Source of the DNA: Zoroaster sp. YZ-2022 | Lineage: Eukaryota; Echinodermata; Asteroidea; Forcipulatida; Zoroasteridae | Direction of reading: 5' to 3' | DNA: 64,000 nt | Assembly: GCA_029582265.1 (NCBI GenBank) | Contig: CM055828.1 | Coordinates: forward strand, 34,259,263 to 34,323,262 | Shown: in pieces, positions 22,534-33,055 of the stretch | Layout: each line of letters opens with the position of its first letter | Position numbering within the stretch: the first letter of the stretch is position 1 | Position numbers and translations under genes: made by a program | Notes under the pieces: model-generated | Told to the model about the DNA's origin: nothing | Seen by the model: the letters and a program-made list of their open reading frames with translations, nothing else | The model's database searches: none

Positions 22534-22777
22534 CTATCAATCCCATCGTAGTGCCTATCATGCCAATTATCCAACCGATGACAGCTGTTTTAGTTCCAAA
22601 CTGATGTTGTAACGTCGGTAACATTATCCCAAGCCCTTTGAAAAATCCCGTCCATATAAAACACAATGTCCACAATGATAACACAGCAATCCACCCTGGA
22701 AAGCCGCCGTCTTGTCTCTGTATTTCTTTGCGTGCGCTGTCATTAGAATTGCTTGAAGGAATTCGACTTTCTGTCAT
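22534..22777 (-). CDS. First coding exon of a monocarboxylate-transporter-like MFS protein
   Basis: The minus strand encodes a short polar N-terminus (MTESRIPSSNSNDSARKEIQ), then DGGFPGWIAVLSLWTLCFIW, which matches the conserved start of the first membrane helix in SLC16/MCT carriers (DGGWGW-type motif, here with one extra Pro). A GLGIMLPTLQHQFG loop and a second helix with GWIIGMIGTTMGLIG follow. The exon closes at a donor GATTGATAG|GTAAGAGTAG, phase 1, after 81 codons. SLC16 carriers move lactate, pyruvate and related acids or other small solutes across the plasma membrane, and this one's substrate cannot be told. Start chosen: first Met, with A at -3. No further exon is recognisable on the minus strand in this window; the DNA downstream is the HINE-B array and then a scaffold gap. 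Confidence 0.75.
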
Positions 22778-23134
22778 GTTTGTTGCTCAAAATTACACGT
22801 TGGAATTGGATGAAGATTACTTAAGAATGGGATTTTACTTTGTGGTTGTTAGGGTGTGCAACGTCACTTCACATCGCACAATCATTGGGCCGGATAAATA
22901 AAAAGTAGCAATTGCTTTTACTAGTCATTTTCTTAAATCTTCATTAATAAAAGTGAGCAATTACTTGCAAGTAATTGCTTCCAGTAGTTAGCAAAAGCAA
23001 TTGCTATGATTTTTAAGCAATTACTAGAGAGATTAGCACTTGCTTGGAAGCATATAAATAAACCAGACCTTTTACTAATGACTTGTAGCACTTGCTAATA
23101 TTTTTACAAGATACTAAATGAGGAGCTTACGCAT

Positions 23135-23390
23135 TTGCTAACACTTGCATGTTGCATTACTCCTGCCATCATGGCTGAGTTTATGCATGTAAGGGAACAT
23201 GAAAAGGTGTACAATGAAAGAATAAATCGTGATGAAGTCAATCCTACCAGATACCGGAAATTATTTCGGTTAAATTTTGAAAATTTGGAGTGGCTAGCAG
23301 CAGTTGAAGTACTTGGTTTGAAACCAGCAGAAATGGCGCATGGCATCTTCGTAATAGTCGGGTTTTCATCCCCTTTGAAGATGTTGTACA
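23135..23390 (+). pseudogene. Harbinger transposase N-terminal fragment
   Basis: The frame shows RINRDEVNPTRYRKLFRLN followed by FENLEWL, resembling the R-Y-R-L-x-FRLS-x-E-x-F-x-x-L region near the start of PIF/Harbinger DDE transposases. The catalytic domain is missing: after about 65 residues the frame runs into sequence that is the antisense of the partner gene. Internal deletion explains this. Confidence 0.5.
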
Positions 23391-23804
23391 GATTTTGTTC
23401 CCATGGAACCAAAACAATCTTCCTATTTCCTGTTTGCATTCCATCTGTTTTCTTCTTCACTTGACTTTTCATGTTTGCTATCTTTTTCAAAATTTGCTTC
23501 TCATCCATGGCTTTACCTGTGTTGGTAGCAATTGACATTTGTGCTTTTTAAGTGCATTTGCCTTCATGTCTTTTACCCCCGGCAACTGACTTTTCTCGAT
23601 TAGAACAGGGTACTCTTTGATTATACTAACGAACAGTTCGTTCAAAGATTGCTCACTATTTGTACCACTCCCCAATTCTTCGGCAGCATCCATGTTGCTA
23701 ACACATGCCTCATATACAACCACTAGGCTAATCGGAACTGACCTCCCATCATTGTTATACCCATAAGCAATTGCTAACCCACCCAAGCAACAGGTGCTAG
23801 TCAA
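23244..23804 (-). pseudogene. Myb/MADF-like partner protein of Harbinger, frameshifted
   Basis: Two minus-strand pieces (23804-23487 and 23538-23244) show LFVSIIKEYPVLIEKSQ with MKANALKKH, then NTGKAMDEKQILKKIANMKS and QVKKK. This is the three-helix layout of a MADF/Myb-SANT domain (E-x-P-x-L-x-x-K; N-A; a W/I-x-N-(L/M)-R/K-S-Q helix). Autonomous Harbingers encode such a DNA-binding partner beside the transposase. A frame break lies near 23500. Confidence 0.55.
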
Positions 23805-23935
23805 AGAAGAAGGTTATTTATACATTTTTAAGCAATTGCTTAACCTTAAGCTTTTACTTGTTAAGCAATTGCTATTGCTTGAGCTTTTACTAGATAAGCA
23901 ATTGCTAACTTTTATTTATCCGGCCCATTATGTCA

Positions 23936-24240
23936 AAAAAATATACTTAAAATGTGAACGTTGACCTTGTTGTAGGCCTACATAAGTGCGAATAACCTTT
24001 GATACGTCATGCAACTGACCTTATTCGCCTTTCCATTGTGCCATCCATACGATTCACATCACGCGATACCGGTAACTTCAGTATAATGATCGTCATGCAT
24101 GGTGTAGACCAACTATAGTATTTTTTATACATATATTTATACGTAAATAACCAGTTCGGTTTGTGTACAACCAAGAATGTGAGTTATCTCTATACTAAGT
24201 AAGAGTAACTGCGGTGACACCATGTGAAATGCTCAATTGA
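23936..24240. repeat. Repeat X, uninterrupted copy (paralogous empty site)
   Basis: The copy contains, without a break, the sequence split between 12524-12712 and 22265-22377. The junction reads GTATTTTTTATACATAT. Its right continuation (24200-24330) recurs in inverse orientation at 48370-48490, so X is itself a dispersed repeat. Confidence 0.75.
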
Positions 24241-24244
24241 GTAG

Positions 24245-24340
24245 TAATTAGTTCTGAAAAGAACTGGAGGTACAACTCGACGTTTCGATCAGTATGCTCT
24301 GATCGTCCTCAGGAGAATGTGATTCTCCTGAGGATGATCA
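24245..24340 (+). repeat. Dispersed repeat with ACGTTTCGATCAGTATGC motif
   Basis: GTTCTGAAAAGAACTGGAGG, ACAACTCGACGTTTCGATC and a palindrome CAGGAGAATGTGATTCTCCTG are present. The inverse copy is at 48372-48450. Class unknown. Confidence 0.6.
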
Positions 24341-24359
24341 GTGCAACACAAGAGTCCAT

Positions 24360-24735
24360 TATTATTATTATTAGTCTTGATCCCTATTTTGATTAATAGT
24401 GTAGAGTTTATCGCTAGGTGGCGCTGTCTGTCGGGCTGGTGGGGCTTGGTGCACGGTGGCAGGAAACAGCCAGTATGCTGTTCGGTGCGCATTTGCGTTG
24501 CAGCATGCGCACGCGCGCCACGAGAGGCGGGAAAAAGAGGATAGAATAGTTGCGGTTGTAGAAAAAGGACGTGAGCCGACTGAGTTTAGACTGAACGATA
24601 GTCCCAGCACCCTGACAGACAGCGTAGCAGTCAAGGTAGATTATATGCAATAACACCCAATTAATGTTGTGTTTACCTGATTGGTAGTTGATTCTGTGAA
24701 TAAAGATATTGTTAAACTGAACCCCAGTCTCCCCG
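24360..24735 (+). other. Unclassified GC-richer segment with AATAAAG signal
   Basis: A (TTA)n tract is followed by about 300 bases of higher GC (GCGCACGCGCGCCACG) and GAATAAAGATATTG near 24698, which looks like a polyadenylation signal. It could be a solo LTR or the 3' end of a retroelement. No target duplication is visible, so this is left open. Confidence 0.25.
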
Positions 24736-24748
24736 TGTTATTATGTCC

Positions 24749-26885
24749 ATAGGATGATCCCATCCCTTATGTTTCCACATAAAGGCTAGGATAAAGAATG
24801 TACGAAAAAACGCAGATGCATGTTTACGTGCATGTTTTACGAAGAAATAAACACATTGCACTGTAAATACCTTAAATCTATGAATCTACTATGAATCTAT
24901 ACTGTATTGTTATTATGTGTATGCCTTTGATCATAACAAATATTGTAACTTACACTGTGTTTTGATCATTTGCCTTGTTTGATCTTCTCTGCGGTTCGAT
25001 TCTGTCCGCACGATGTGATCACATGTCATACACTTCCATCCGTTTTCACGGTCATAGGTGCAATTACCGGCGCCTAGCAGAGCCGTATATTGGGCTGGCT
25101 CTGGAGCGGAGCGGCAAACAGCGCCCCCGACCGACTCAATGTGTTAAGTGCGTGTTGAAAACTTGTGCAATACAAACCCACGGCTGTTTCAGTTTTATTC
25201 AATATGTTCAATTAAATTGAAGAAATGCGCTGTTGCATTATCCCCATATTCAATATGTTCAATGGCAGAATGGAGCTATTCAATAGATGGAATTTAGATT
25301 TCCATTGGAACCATTATCATTTGTCTTTCCACATATGGTCCTGTGCATTGTCATGTACAATTATCAGAGATTTCCTTCACAATTTCATTGAAAAGAAGCT
25401 GGGGATAATGCAACAGCGCATTTCTTCAATTTAATTGAACATATTGAATAAAACTGAAACAGCCGTGGGTTTGTATTGCACAAGTTTTCAACACGCATTA
25501 AACACATTGAGTCGGTCGGGGGCGCTGTTTGCCGCTCCGCTCCAGAGCCAGCCCAATATACGGCTCTGCTCGGCGCCGGTAATTGCACCATGACCGTGAA
25601 AACGGATGGAACAGTAGGTACGCCGTGTTATCACATCGTGCGGACAGAATCGAACCGCAGAGAAGATCAAAACAAGGCAAGAATTGGTCAAAAACACAGT
25701 GTAATGGTGCCCTCACACCATAGCGTATGCTGAAACCTATGAGTTGCGTGTAAAAAATATTTTTATACGCACCAAACGCAACCCAAATCAACAATTTTGT
25801 CTTTTTCTAACCTATTCAACCTATGGGTTGCGTGTGAGTTGCGTGTGGGTTGCGTGTGGGTTGCGTGTGGGTTGCGAACTGAACTTATGATCCCCCAATA
25901 TCTGCGATCACCTGCGTACGAGTTGCGTGCGAGTTGCGTGTGAGTTGCGTGTGAGTTGCGTGCAGAACTTACGAGTTGCGTTTGAGTTGCGTTCAAAACT
26001 TACAAGTTGCGTTGGACCTGCGTGCTAGTTGCGTGCTAGTTGCGAATATCGGTCACGTGATAAAAACTATAAAAGCGGAGCCGATTCTGTCACCTCGGAG
26101 GTCCACCAACAACTGACACCGATCTAGAAAAGGCCCACTATTTATACCATTTCTCAACACGCATGTAGTACGCAACTAACACGCAACTCACACGCAACTA
26201 ATAGGTTGGATACGCAGGGCATAGGTTGGGAATACGCACAATAGGTTGGGGGTACGCTACACACGCAACAGGATTGCAACAGGCACGCAACACGATCGCA
26301 ACATGATCGCAACAGGTACGCAACACATTCGCAACATGTACGCTACCAAAACCTGGCCAGATACCTCAAATTTGGACCTGCGATCACCTGCGTTCATAAC
26401 TTATGAGTTGCGTACCTGTTGCGATCGTGTTGCGATCGTGTTTCGTGCGTAGCGTCCCTGTTGCGTATAAATTGATCGCAGGCATTCGCAGAGAATTATT
26501 GAACATGTTCAAAATTTCTGAACTTACTCTGCGTGTGTCTGCGATCACCTGCGTGCTTGTTGCGTACTTCAAACCTATAAAACCTATTAGTTGCGTGTGA
26601 GTTGCGTTCGGAACTTATGACCACTATTTTTTATTCGCAACCATACGCAACTGGTGATCGCTATGGTGTGAGGGCACCATAAGTTACAATATTTGTTATG
26701 ATCAAAGGCATACACATAATAACAATACAGTATAGATTCATAGTAGATTCATAGATTTAAGGTATTTACAGTGCAATGTGTTTATTTCTTCGTAAAACAT
26801 GCACGTAAACATGCATCTACGTTTTTTGTACATTCTTTATCTTAGCCCTTATGTGGAAACATAAGGGATAGGATCATCCTAGCTA
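24749..26885. mobile_element. Large fold-back element with 9-bp direct repeats
   Basis: The outer arms (24752-25000 and 26683-26880) are inverse complements (AGGATGATCC, CCCTTATGTTTCCACATAA, ATGCATGTTTACGTGC). The inner arms 24990-25240 and 25395-25665 are also inverse complements of each other (GGCTCTGGAGCGGAGCGGC, CACGGCTGTTTCAG), around a unique loop of about 150 bases. ATTATGTCC stands at 24740-24748 and 26886-26894, a 9-base duplication as seen for Mutator-like elements. The several open frames along the arms are mirror images and not genes. Confidence 0.65.
25705..26679. mobile_element. Nested MITE, TIR TGGTGCCCTCACACCATAGC, TSD TAA
   Basis: Perfect inverted ends (TGGTGCCCTCACACCATAGC and its inverse) are flanked by TAA on both sides, typical of Harbinger-like MITEs. 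It is inserted in the right arm of the fold-back element. The interior is mostly a 10-base repeat, GTTGCGTGTG or AGTTGCGTGC, on the left and its inverse (ACGCAACACG) in the middle, then direct again. Not coding. Confidence 0.85.
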
Positions 26886-26894
26886 ATTATGTCC

Positions 26895-27380
26895 GGTCCC
26901 TTGCCATACGAATAGAACCCGCGAAGAAAGAAACGTTACAATAGTTTGCTGTAACAAAAGCTGCTATGGTTCTTGTGTGGTGCATTTTAATTCGCACACA
27001 AACTTATTAATTTTCCATAGACTTGTGCACGAATATTGTCCTGATATGTGTTTAGAAGCACAAACTTCATCAGTACAATAATAATTTAAGTCCAAAGGGA
27101 TTTACCACATGCACCTCAAACACTTGGGCAAGTAAGTGACTATTTAGGCCTATGTTTTTTTGAGATTACATACGCTGCAAAAACAGATGTGTTAAAATAA
27201 CACTAGTTGTGTCAACTTCATTCTTCCATGTTGTTTATAATTGTGTGGGTTGTGTTACATACACACAAACCGCAATCCGTGTGTGACCGTGTGTTGACCC
27301 CAAAGGGGGCGGGATTATGTTTACGGGTTATGAATAGAACGTTCTGGAAGTTTATTTTTGGAAAATGATGTAATTTTCAG
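26895..27380. other. Host non-coding sequence
   Basis: AT-rich sequence without long frames. A MITE-like word GCTGCAAAAACAGATGTGTT (27173) resembles the end found at 41270-41305. A CA/TG-rich stretch (27240-27300) is present. Nothing else is supported. Confidence 0.4.
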
Positions 27381-27540
27381 AAATTTCTAGAAGTGAAGTT
27401 GTGGAGGCGGTGATGTTACATCACTGGGGCAGTGACAGTCAGACAGTGTGTTGGGAGGGCGCCACCATGCGGCAGGGTTTGGTTATGCCATTCTCTCGCC
27501 TCTGTCGCTGGTCGGCTCTCTTCCCGACCTCCAATTACAG
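27381..27540 (+). CDS. Candidate host exon with Kozak ATG and splice donor
   Basis: GCGCCACCATGC gives a strong start context at 27467. The frame reads MRQGLVMPFSRLCRWSALFP and ends at TTACAG|GTAAAT, a near-perfect donor. The same frame is open back to a possible acceptor TAATTTTCAG at 27380 (start of VVEAVMLHHWGSDSQ). The last 62 bases recur at 785-846 without the donor. No domain is recognised; it may be a first coding exon or a lucky frame. Confidence 0.35.
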
Positions 27541-27597
27541 GTAAATTTCATTCTTTTTGTAGTATTTAATTAAATATATATACTATAAAGTAATAAA

Positions 27598-28582
27598 CCA
27601 GATATAACAAGCATCATTTTGATTTATCAATGAGTCCAGTAGGAGCTTGGGATTATGTGTTATTTTCAGTAGAGGAAAGTTGAAATTTAAAGTTATGAAA
27701 CTTGAACTGTCATGGCGTCGTACATAGAGCCATGCCGTATTGCCAGTACACGTGTGGTTATCAATATGAGTCACTACTTTATTATACAAACTTGATCCTT
27801 GTGAGTTTATACAACCTGTGAAATAGGTATTTTACAGTACAAGTATAGGTGTACAATCTAAGACTGAGAAATGTGACCATATCTTGATAAATTAATGCTA
27901 ATCCATGGTCTAGTTATGCAGCAACAGCGCCCTCTTTGTTAGTATGGTACCACAATCACATTAGTAAAATGGCATAGCAGCTAATTATTCCCAAGCTTTC
28001 CAAGGTGTATTTATTTGGTGAAAATTATTGTATAAGCATTGACTTTTTAGAATATGCTTATTTCTTATAATTAGGCCCTATTGAGGTTTTCAAGACTGCA
28101 TGATTGGGATAATTCCCTGTGGTTGTTTTGAGTGGTAAATGTATTGCTGGATACTATTGTTTTACAGATCTATCAGACCTTGTTCCACAATATTGCGAAT
28201 ATTAGTGCTCACTAGTACTTCAGCTAAATATTTTGTGATGAAGATGTATTATGTCTCCTCCATATGAAGTATTTCACTATATTGGATAGATTTTGGTGTA
28301 CACAAACTACTTGTGTCTATTGTGCTAATGATTTTCTTTTTCCTTTCTCTTTTCTATTATTTGTCATTGTTAATTGTTATTTGGTTATGCCATTCTCTCG
28401 CCTCCGTCAATCCGAACCCACCGATTTTGAGGTTTCATTTATTTTGTTGCCTCATTATCACTCCCCACAAAGTGAAGAAGAAACCTTTAGTATTTTCTAG
28501 AAGGGATTAAAAACTATAAATACGGGCTGGTAGAGGATTTTAAGCAGGACTTGAGCAAACCAAGACTTCGGTAAACAGGAGT
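27598..28582. repeat. Duplicate of window bases 1-1030
   Basis: Near-identical to 1-1030, lacking the 44 bases 811-854. The left border of the match cannot be set because copy 1 begins at the window edge. It ends with GGAGT (28578-28582), the left target duplication. Confidence 0.9.
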
Positions 28583-29706
28583 AGTAGTATATGTAAATGG
28601 GGCTCCTGGCTCAGTTGTTGATTTTTTCATAAAAATGAATTTTATTTTCATAAAAATTATTTTTATTTTCATAAAAATGATTTTTATTTTCATAAAAATG
28701 ATTTTTATTTTCAGAAAAATGATTTTTTAAATAAAAATGATTTTTATTTTCATAAAAATGATTTTTTAGAACAAAAATGATAAAACTGATTTTGTACATG
28801 TAAATGTGACCCGCTCCGTCGAAATGAGACTTGTCCCCGGACGGAGGTTTCCGTGTAATTCGACTCTGAACTTGTGCTCGCCAAAAACAAAAATGGAAAA
28901 ACATTCCATATCGATTTCTAGATTTTTATATTTTTAGTTTGATAAAATCTCGAACAATCTTATGGTGGTCTTACCTTTTCATAAAAATATTAATAAATCC
29001 ATAAAAAAGGACGATTTCTGGACAATGTCTGTATCATGTTTGTCTTTCATGTGGCCTCCGTTAAATCCAAACAGGTCAAACTATCCTTGTTTTCGAGACA
29101 GCAACACGAGTAGTTCCGTTAACGTTAAACGTACGTGTTTGGTATCAAAAGAAAGGTCATGACCTCAACTGCGCACTTTTGTGGCAATGACTAAGCAGTA
29201 TGGAGCTCTAATAGTAGTTTTAAGCCGCAAAATAAATTGTTAGCCAACGAGCCGAATCATCGGCAAGGTAGAAGAAATACAGCTCTTTGATTGGACAACA
29301 GTAAGCAACCAGTTGTCTGAGCATGCGCAGTTTACCAGAAAATGAATGACGTCACCCTTAATGGCGTACGATCTTTCGGCCAACTCCAGGCCCAGCTTAG
29401 CCGGTTATACAGACCCGAGTCTAGGCCTGGGCCCCGCCGCTCCGTAAGCTGGCTAGCTGCATACACCTAGCCTAGTGCATGCTACTTGGCCAAGTCATTC
29501 GTCTGTGTGTCTGGGCAGAAAAATAAGGCCTGAAAGACGATCTAGGTTTACTAAGCAAAATTAAGTCTATCGAATAGTTGATTCAAATACTCATTTTAAC
29601 TGAATCACTACGGCCATGGCTCTAACATTACTGGCGGGGTAAAAATAGGATGGTAGGCCTACGTACCAATCGAGCCATACACCATGCGAAACATGCACAC
29701 GTCAGT

Positions 29707-30322
29707 GTTAATTCTCCTTTTGTTTGACTCATTCCTTGCATGATGAGATGAGAGTCGTAGCCTCGCAAATTATGAATAAAAACAGGTATAAATGTTTTGC
29801 TCGGTTCTATTTTTAGGTTAAAATTACATCTATCATGTGCTGCACCTCTATATTTTCCAGTGATGTGACAATGATCTCCAACTTTTGTGTCCGATTTTTA
29901 AAAATTTTCATTCTCAATTTCTTTTCTACAAACCCAACAACGACAGTTTGAGTCGTTGTTATCGTGCCAATAAGATTTTTCACATATCCAGCACTGTTTA
30001 GCATTTTTTAAATCTTCTTCATCTTCTTTAGTCATAATCAAATCTTTAGGGTTTGCAAATATCGCGTTGATCTTTACTACTTCATTCGACAAATTATTTA
30101 AAAAGTGACCAACTGCATCTTCACCCCTGTATGTAAACGATGAAAATATTTCACCGTCGCCACGAATAATGACGTACGAATAACCGCACGGAATGTGCTC
30201 TTGTTTAGTATAAGTTTTGTCACCTATATTTTTACTCATTAAAGGTAACATTTCTTCAAAGTCTGCGTATATAGTAAAAGGAACTTTCATCTTTTTATAA
30301 AAAATTAAAAATTTCAACGTAT
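29707..30322 (-). pseudogene. polB: PolB fragment: exonuclease I and endonuclease VII-like parts
   Basis: The minus-strand frame 30317-29898 contains KVPFTIYADFEEMLPLMS (exonuclease I Asp/Glu pair) followed by CWICEKSYW and CRCWVCRKEIENE. A second piece (30004-29813) overlaps the GDHCHITG region in another frame. In copy 1 the same exonuclease I segment is disrupted by small indels. The fragment is cut at 29707 by the internal deletion and at 30323 by the HINE insertion. Confidence 0.75.
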
Positions 30323-30541
30323 CGTTTTTACCCTGACCCCAATTTGACCTTACTTCCTGTCCAAACCGGAAGTCAAAGTTGAATATTAAAAAAAATCATC
30401 CACAAGATGTAAATTCACAATCTTTGCACCATTGTACAGATCGTTAATTGTCAACAAATATTTAAACAAAGTTGACCCCAATTTGACCTTTACTTCCCTC
30501 CCGAACACCTAGTGTTTGTGAATACAAACACCAATCTCTAG
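30323..30541 (+). mobile_element. HINE family B fragment, copy 2
   Basis: Same insertion as at 8672-8881, with CCCGAACACCT, a hairpin and CTAG at 30538-30541. It keeps the full AAACCGGAAGTC box, which is shortened in copy 1. Confidence 0.8.
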
Positions 30542-32520
30542 TTTAGCTTTATGCTTTGTTTGATCGTAAAGTAATTTATTAAAATCCTTGATCCAAACGT
30601 AGTGAGATCTCGTTCCTTCTTCTTGTTCTTGGATTAATAATAATTTCAGTTGTTCTTTTTCACACTCTGCGTCACTAATGTATAAAGGGACGACTGAATC
30701 GTATTCATCCAAACCATAAACGTTTATCGCCAAGTCATTTTGTTTCTCCACTTGATTAATCTGACTGATTGGTGTAGGAGCCTCGATACCATCAAAATTT
30801 TAAACATCCTCTGTTGGGTATTTAGGCATTCTATCAACATTCTTTTTTGCAGGAAAAAGCGCTGCAGCAGCGCCATCATAAACAATCTTCGTCTTTGTTT
30901 TTACGTTGATGCACGCTTTTTATTTTTATGTAGTCGCACAGCTCGATATAAGAACCCCTCTCAAAGGTTGATATCTCGCGATAGTAAGATCTAATCGTTC
31001 AAAACGATCTACAATCCATCCAGAACCTCTATTTGTACAAGTTGCTATAACTTCTTCAATTCTACCCAAAACCCATAGCCCTCCGAGCCGCAATACGCAC
31101 AACTACCACAAGCGGAATAAGTGGAGACTCTGGAAGGCACTTTGTATTACGCGCAGAATACACCGCGCGATCCGTTTTCTAACGATCTAATACACTACGC
31201 AATCCTTTTCTAACCGATTTCCAACAGTCTAAATTCATGAATGGAGGTCCCCTGGACCCTCCTAAAGTATGATGATTGATAGCTAGGGTTGTGAAGGTCA
31301 GACAGCTGACCTTTCTTGGCAGCGATACTCAGAGTACTTAGATTTGCGCACACGTGAATGGGCTTAGATTTGTGTACAAATGAATAGGCTTAGATTTGCG
31401 CACAAGTGAATGGGTTGAGATTTGTGCATAAAACACTGGTTGGTTGTGTAATTAGATGAATCTAGGTCCCCTGGTCACATTCTACAGTAGGATTACTCAT
31501 AAATTATCTTGATAAGGCCAGCCAGGCTGGCTAGGCGGTGAAATATCAAAGGATTAGATGTTTACACAACTGAATGGGCTTAGATTTGTGCACAACTCAA
31601 TGGGCTGAGATTTGTACACAAGTCAATGGGCTCTGGCTGGATGCCCAACTTTCCCACGGTCGGGGGTGACCTGAACTGAACTCGATGTTAAAGGTTACTA
31701 TGGAATGTGAAACTAGAGGTTCTCATTGAGGATTACATGAAGTTTCAGCGGAATTCGCCCAAAGGTTTTTCAGTAATTAAAAAAAGGAAAAAAGTGCCTT
31801 CCGGAATCACCTATTCCCTGCTCGCAGGGACACTCTAGTCTTACATCATTTGCATATCGGGGTGACTCATAACAGTAAGTTTAATAGACACTCTATGAGA
31901 CTAATAATGACTACAAATATTGTATTACATAGCTAATTTAGCTTTAATATTATTCATATTTTAATAAAGTTATTTGTTCAGAAAAATGAATAGGAATCGT
32001 CGAAAAATCGATCTCACCGTCGTCCTTTTCTCTATAAAATTTAACCCACAAGTATATCATAAATTTAAACGGTCCAAATTCTTGTAAATCTAAAGTCAAC
32101 TTTTCGATTATCGGTGCTTCGGCACCTTTGTAAAATACATGTAAATCTTTTTCTCTTTTATGACCCAGCGGTATAGTCATTATTCGCTTTCGCAAATATT
32201 CTCCACCGTCGATTGGCGGTTCGTCAAATTCTAAAACACCACGGCGCCAATCTCTCACAATCTTATAAAATCTTTTCGCAAATGTCTTCCTGGTCCTATC
32301 GGAATAGCTTCATCTTCTATAACAACCTCAAGTTGACGCTTTGTTAATTTTGTTAATGGCCTTTGTTTATGCCGTTTTATATATTTTTTTACTGCATTGT
32401 AATAAGAACGTTTATCAACTTTATTCTTTTGGTTTTGCACAAGAATTAATGGTCTGTTCTCGCGCAAACTCTTTCAATTCTCGCAATGTCCATTTCGATA
32501 AATATCTTCTTTCTTCCATA
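30542..32520 (-). pseudogene. polB: PolB N-terminal region, copy 2, split by the 850-bp insertion
   Basis: Minus-strand pieces: 32467-32255 and 32258-31950 (equivalent to the arm ORF at 3246-3800), the insertion 31080-31930, then 30751-30509 with INVYGLDEYDSVVPLYIS and KDFNKLLYDQTKHKAK. It starts after the conserved leader motif at 32525-32580. Frame breaks near 32256 and elsewhere. Confidence 0.65.
31080..31930. mobile_element. 850-bp insertion, copy 2
   Basis: Equivalent of 9419-10268, with the 26-base GGCTTAGATTTGTGCACAA-type repeats and the CCCTGCTCGCAGGG hairpin followed by ACACTCTAGT. Same insertion point in the arm. Confidence 0.5.
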
Positions 32521-33055
32521 CTATCTTTACTATATATCTAGATAATGTTAAATCGATTTCTCATTTTTATAAGTGTGAGTTTTTAAATCGATTTAATATT
32601 TTTTTGGACATTTTATTAAAATTAAATTTTTTTCCGTGCAAGATTTTATATATATTCAAAAATCAGTCTTATTACCTTTTAGTTCCTACTACTACCACGA
32701 TGTACTAAATATACATATACTACTCTACCACCCTTTTTATTTAGTACACAAACCACACCCCACCCTTTTTAAATACATCAACATATGACGTCATCAACAG
32801 CCCAAAACGACAATATTTATATATTGATAAAAGTAATTTTTATCAAAAATCAACTACTGAGCCCCATTTACATATACTAAAATCAGCTTTATGATTTTTA
32901 GATGAGAGAAAAATATAGCTTAGTTTGTTTCCACATTTACATGTACAAAATCAGTTTTATCATTTTTGTTCTAAAAAATCATTTTTATGAAAATAAAAAT
33001 CATTTTTATGAAAAAATCAACAACTGAGCCAGGAGCCCCATTTACATATACTACT

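Larger units (their letters stand above)
22887..23926. mobile_element. Harbinger/PIF-type deletion derivative, 1040 bp
   Basis: The ends are GGGCCGGATAAATAAAA and its inverse TTTTATTTATCCGGCCC, about 30 bases with few mismatches, and AGCAATTGCT runs inside both ends. ATT flanks both sides, giving a 3-base target duplication as known for Harbinger elements. It holds pieces of both Harbinger genes in opposite orientation (23135 plus; 23804-23244 minus). It sits about 110 bases upstream of the transporter ATG. Confidence 0.75.
28583..33055. mobile_element. Virus-like element, copy 2, internally deleted, both ends present
   Basis: It runs from AGTAGTATATG to CATATACTACT and is flanked by GGAGT at 28578-28582 and 33056-33060. 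The left 1.1 kb equals 1031-2156. At 29706 it jumps to sequence equal to 8052-11250, so 5.9 kb present in copy 1 (most of the polymerase, the small protein, the minisatellites) is missing. The right outer terminal repeat (32935-33055) is complete here. No gene is intact. Confidence 0.85.

Noticed and set aside
25476..25794. Overlapping frames on both strands with shared peptides (for example matching 24975-25220)
   Set aside because: They are mirror images in the arms of the fold-back element; the same DNA is read from both arms.
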